From JBCDCU01 sp039180865 (GTDB lineage: Bacteria > Pseudomonadota > Alphaproteobacteria > Rhizobiales > JACESI01), in NCBI GenBank assembly GCA_039180865.1, contig JBCDCZ010000083.1, positions 1 through 15,868 on the forward strand: 15,868 bases of DNA, in the 5' to 3' direction. Under the pieces are notes generated by a model. The model was given only the letters and a program-made list of their open reading frames with translations, had not been told where the DNA came from and ran no database searches. A program made the position numbers and the translations under genes. How positions within the stretch are numbered: position 1 is the stretch's first letter; each line of letters starts with the position of its first letter. Positions 13,975-15,868 of the stretch are shown here, one piece after another.

Positions 13975-14523
13975 ATGGCCAAGGATACCCAAGACCGCAT
14001 CCGTCTGCTCTTCGACCGACTACAAAGGTTGATTGCGTCCGAAGACTGGGCGGAGGATCTTAATCCGGCTCAGCGGAGCGCGCTTTCCTATCTTGCGCGT
14101 GCGAACCGCTTCTCACGCTCGCCCTCCAATGTGGCGGACTATCTCTGCACGACTCGCGGCACCGCCTCACAGACCCTAAAAACCCTTGATAAAAAGGGGA
14201 TGATCCGGCGTTGTGACAGTGATGGCGACAAGCGAGGCGTTACCTATGACGTTACGAAAGAAGGCCACACCCATATTGAAGAGACCGACGCGCTTGATCG
14301 CGCGCTTGGTTCGATAGCAAAGGAGAAGGTGGACGTTCTCGAAGGCACATTGGCAGATCTCCTGACCATGCAGCTTGAAGCCCGCGGTTTCCGGTCCTTC
14401 GGGATCTGCCGCACATGCATTCACCATGAAACGGATGGTAAGAGACTTTATTGCCGTCTTCTTGAGATTCCGCTCAAGAGCGAAGAGGCGGACCTTATCT
14501 GCCATGAACACAAAGCCGCATAA
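13975..14523 (+). CDS. MarR-family regulator with C-terminal cysteine/histidine cluster
   Basis: A 182-residue winged-helix regulator. Residues about 30-95 hold the DNA-binding domain (LNPAQRSALSYLARA, the recognition helix in CTTRGTASQTLKTLDKKG at 58-75, and the wing around DGDKRGVTYDVT). N- and C-terminal helices form the dimer interface. Beyond the usual MarR end lies GICRTCIHHE, LYCRLL and LICHEH, with Cys145, Cys148, Cys160 and Cys176 plus His150, His151, His177 and His179: a likely metal or iron-sulfur site that could sense redox state or metal. Cys58 and Cys80 are also present. No strong ribosome-binding site precedes the ATG, in keeping with a leaderless message. It probably represses itself and the redoxin gene; the MOSC gene follows after 57 bases. 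Confidence 0.88.
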   Translation: MAKDTQDRIRLLFDRLQRLIASEDWAEDLNPAQRSALSYLARANRFSRSPSNVADYLCTTRGTASQTLKTLDKKGMIRRCDSDGDKRGVTYDVTKEGHTHIEETDALDRALGSIAKEKVDVLEGTLADLLTMQLEARGFRSFGICRTCIHHETDGKRLYCRLLEIPLKSEEADLICHEHKAA

Positions 14524-14580
14524 GCCCTCCAAAAGCCGCACGCGAACACTGCGAAAACCATTTTGAAAGAGAGACCGATA

Positions 14581-15273
14581 ATGTCGACCAGTCTTGAAGC
14601 CACAACAATCGCCGGGCTCTTTTTCGGGGCCGTCGAAGACCGCTGGCCCGGTAAAGATCCGTCGGCCATTCGCAAAACGTCGGTGTCCGGACCGCAGAAA
14701 CTTGGGTTGACCGGGTTTAATGGGGACAGACAGGCAGATCTCACGGTCCATGGCGGCAAGGACAAGGCGGTCCATCATTATCCGGTAGATCATTATACCG
14801 CCTGGATCGAGGAAGGTGTCATGCCGGCGGGCACCACGCCAGCGGCATTCGGCGAGAACATTTCGGCGAAAGGCTTCACGGAGGAAACGGTCTTTATCGG
14901 CGATACATTCAGGATCGGCTCAGCACTCTTGCAGGTGAGCCAGGGCCGTCAACCCTGCTGGAAGCTCAACCGTCACACGGAAAACGAACAAATGGCCTAT
15001 CGCTTCCAGAAGACCGGTCGCACCGGCTGGTATTACCGGGTGTTGGAAGAAGGGGAAATCGCGCCGGGCGATGAAATGACCCTCCTCGAACGTCCGCATG
15101 AAGACTGGAGCGTGAAACGGGTCACCCAGGCACGGCTTACCAAAACGATCGCACCTGAAGAGGCCGCGACCCTCGCGGCCATGGATCTCCTCGAAGAAGG
15201 ATGGCGTGCGGCTTTCGCCAAGATGGCAAAGGGCGATTTGAAGGAAAACACCGATCGGCGTTTGAAAGGCTGA
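14581..15273 (+). CDS. YiiM-like MOSC domain protein
   Basis: A 230-residue cytoplasmic protein closely patterned on E. coli YiiM (224 residues): KDPSAIRKTSV, LGLTGFNGDRQAD, VHGGKDKAVHHYP, FGENISAKG (90-98), FIGDTFRIG, and QVSQGRQPCWKLN (118-130), with Cys126 as the conserved MOSC cysteine that binds molybdenum in this superfamily. The C-terminal part after about residue 175 fits the small 3-alpha domain. YiiM reduces N-hydroxylated bases such as 6-hydroxyaminopurine using molybdenum cofactor; a comparable detoxifying reductase role is inferred. The ATG at 14581 has AAAGAGAGA just upstream; an in-frame TTG at 14563 would add six residues and lacks such a site. Probably co-transcribed with the MarR gene, 57 bases upstream. 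Confidence 0.9.
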   Translation: MSTSLEATTIAGLFFGAVEDRWPGKDPSAIRKTSVSGPQKLGLTGFNGDRQADLTVHGGKDKAVHHYPVDHYTAWIEEGVMPAGTTPAAFGENISAKGFTEETVFIGDTFRIGSALLQVSQGRQPCWKLNRHTENEQMAYRFQKTGRTGWYYRVLEEGEIAPGDEMTLLERPHEDWSVKRVTQARLTKTIAPEEAATLAAMDLLEEGWRAAFAKMAKGDLKENTDRRLKG

Positions 15274-15282
15274 GGGGTCTAG

Positions 15283-15684
15283 CTAGGTCGCCGGGCAGCG
15301 GTCGAGCGGGCCGTTTGATTGCGGGAAATCCCAGCGTACAGTGAGCTGATCGTTGGAGAGAACGAAGCCCAAGAAGTAACCGCGCACGGAATCTTCGCCG
15401 CATTGCGCGTTTGCACCCGTAAAGACGCCATCCTGACGCTTTTCAATCGGCCCCCAGTTAAGGCGGCAAAAGAAAGTGCCTTGCCGCAGCCATTCCCGGT
15501 CGATTTCAAAGGGTTCGGAAAGGACCGTCCCGCCTTCCTTGATTGGTTCCCGGGCGCATTGCTTTTCCGTCCCCCACGTCCCGTAAAAAGTTTTGTGCCC
15601 GTCCTCAGCATTCGCAGGGAAGCTGGCAGTGACGCCGAGAAAGGCAGGAAGAACGGTGAGAGAGAGCAGAATGAAAGCACGCAT
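15283..15684 (-). CDS. Secreted four-cysteine protein of unknown function
   Basis: A 133-residue protein with a clear Sec signal peptide (MRAFILLSLTVLPAFLGVTASFPANA, cleavage after residue 26). The mature domain of about 107 residues has exactly four cysteines (Cys43, Cys73, Cys95, Cys130), enough for two disulfides, and several aromatic anchors: FYGTWGTEKQC, FFCRLNWGPI, VRWDF. The FxGTW start and alternating hydrophobic strands suggest a small beta-rich periplasmic domain, but I recognise no named family. A 133-codon frame also open in the same stretch (15279-15680) lacks a plausible signal and is judged a shadow. The gene converges on the MOSC gene with a 9-base gap. No convincing promoter is visible upstream in 15685-15815. 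Confidence 0.75.
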   Translation of the reverse strand: MRAFILLSLTVLPAFLGVTASFPANAEDGHKTFYGTWGTEKQCAREPIKEGGTVLSEPFEIDREWLRQGTFFCRLNWGPIEKRQDGVFTGANAQCGEDSVRGYFLGFVLSNDQLTVRWDFPQSNGPLDRCPAT

Positions 15685-15815
15685 CAGATCTGTTTAGCCG
15701 GACTCCCGTTGACCCACCAATCACTTCGGTTTGAGAAAGTGCGAAACCTTTGTATCAACAGTCCGGCATGGAACGGAATTGATGCCAAACCCCACACTTG
15801 CCGTAATTTGCCGAT

Positions 15816-15868
15816 TCATAGTATCAAGCGCATGAGTTGATCGGCGATGGCGTCGCCGGGGAAGACAC
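15816..15868 (-). CDS. Possible C-terminal tail of a gene entering from the right edge
   Basis: On the minus strand one frame is open from the window edge to a TGA at 15816-15818 and reads VFPGDAIADQLMRLIL, which has the amphipathic look of a real protein end. Only 16 residues are visible, so family and even reality are uncertain. The gap to the next gene (15685-15815) would then hold the end of this unit. Confidence 0.3.
   Translation of the reverse strand, partial: VFPGDAIADQLMRLIL

Noticed and set aside
15279..15680. Second 133-codon minus-strand frame over the secreted protein
   Set aside because: No convincing signal peptide and Ser/Arg-rich; the other frame has signal peptide and paired cysteines.
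15697..15767. 8-bp inverted repeat GCCGGACT / AGTCCGGC separated by 55 bases
   Set aside because: Short arms with a long loop and no T-tract; not a terminator, and too weak to call an operator.

Overview
The window is a gene-dense stretch of bacterial chromosome with no rRNA, tRNA, insertion sequence or CRISPR array that I can see. Moderately high G+C, alphaproteobacterial-looking families and lipoprotein/Tat signals suggest a Gram-negative alphaproteobacterium, probably free-living. I cannot name genus or species from the sequence alone.

Layout. (1) 2-3197: the 3' part of an RbbA/YhiH-like double-ATPase ABC exporter gene, then its YhhJ-like permease partner, in one operon that enters from upstream. 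(2) 3199-4536: an outer-envelope lipoprotein alpha/beta hydrolase behind a leader that can fold over its ribosome-binding site, ended by a hairpin terminator. (3) 4567-5308: two small exported proteins, one HdeA-like and one Tat-exported and His/Arg-rich. (4) 5293-6360: an AraC-family regulator on the minus strand, divergent from (5) 6487-11549: a three-gene operon of RND adaptor lipoprotein, RND pump and a PhlG-type (diacetylphloroglucinol hydrolase family) enzyme. (6) 11610-13266: a GltS-type sodium/glutamate symporter followed by a small two-helix-type K+ channel. (7) 13321-15273: a thioredoxin-fold redoxin (minus), a MarR regulator with a C-terminal cysteine cluster (plus) and a YiiM-like MOSC protein (plus). 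(8) 15283-15684: a secreted four-cysteine protein of unknown function (minus), then the probable tail of another minus-strand gene at the window edge.

How it may work together. The most interesting units are two. First, AraC regulator + RND pump + PhlG-like hydrolase look like a 'pump it out and cleave it' module for an acylated phenolic compound. A 24-base element lying at the start of the araC gene (6332-6355) recurs at 22 of 24 positions, in the same orientation, ahead of the lipoprotein hydrolase (3199-3222); its TGGCA-N5-TGTCC core has the 10-bp spacing expected for AraC-type binding, so the regulator may control both units. Second, the redoxin/MarR intergenic region is a compact divergent switch: one self-complementary TTGCAA hexamer can serve as the -35 box of both promoters with 17-bp spacers on each side, and each spacer carries a copy of CGACTCGCTA within a palindrome. 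The MarR transcript from this promoter would start at or next to its ATG. These are inferences from sequence pattern only.
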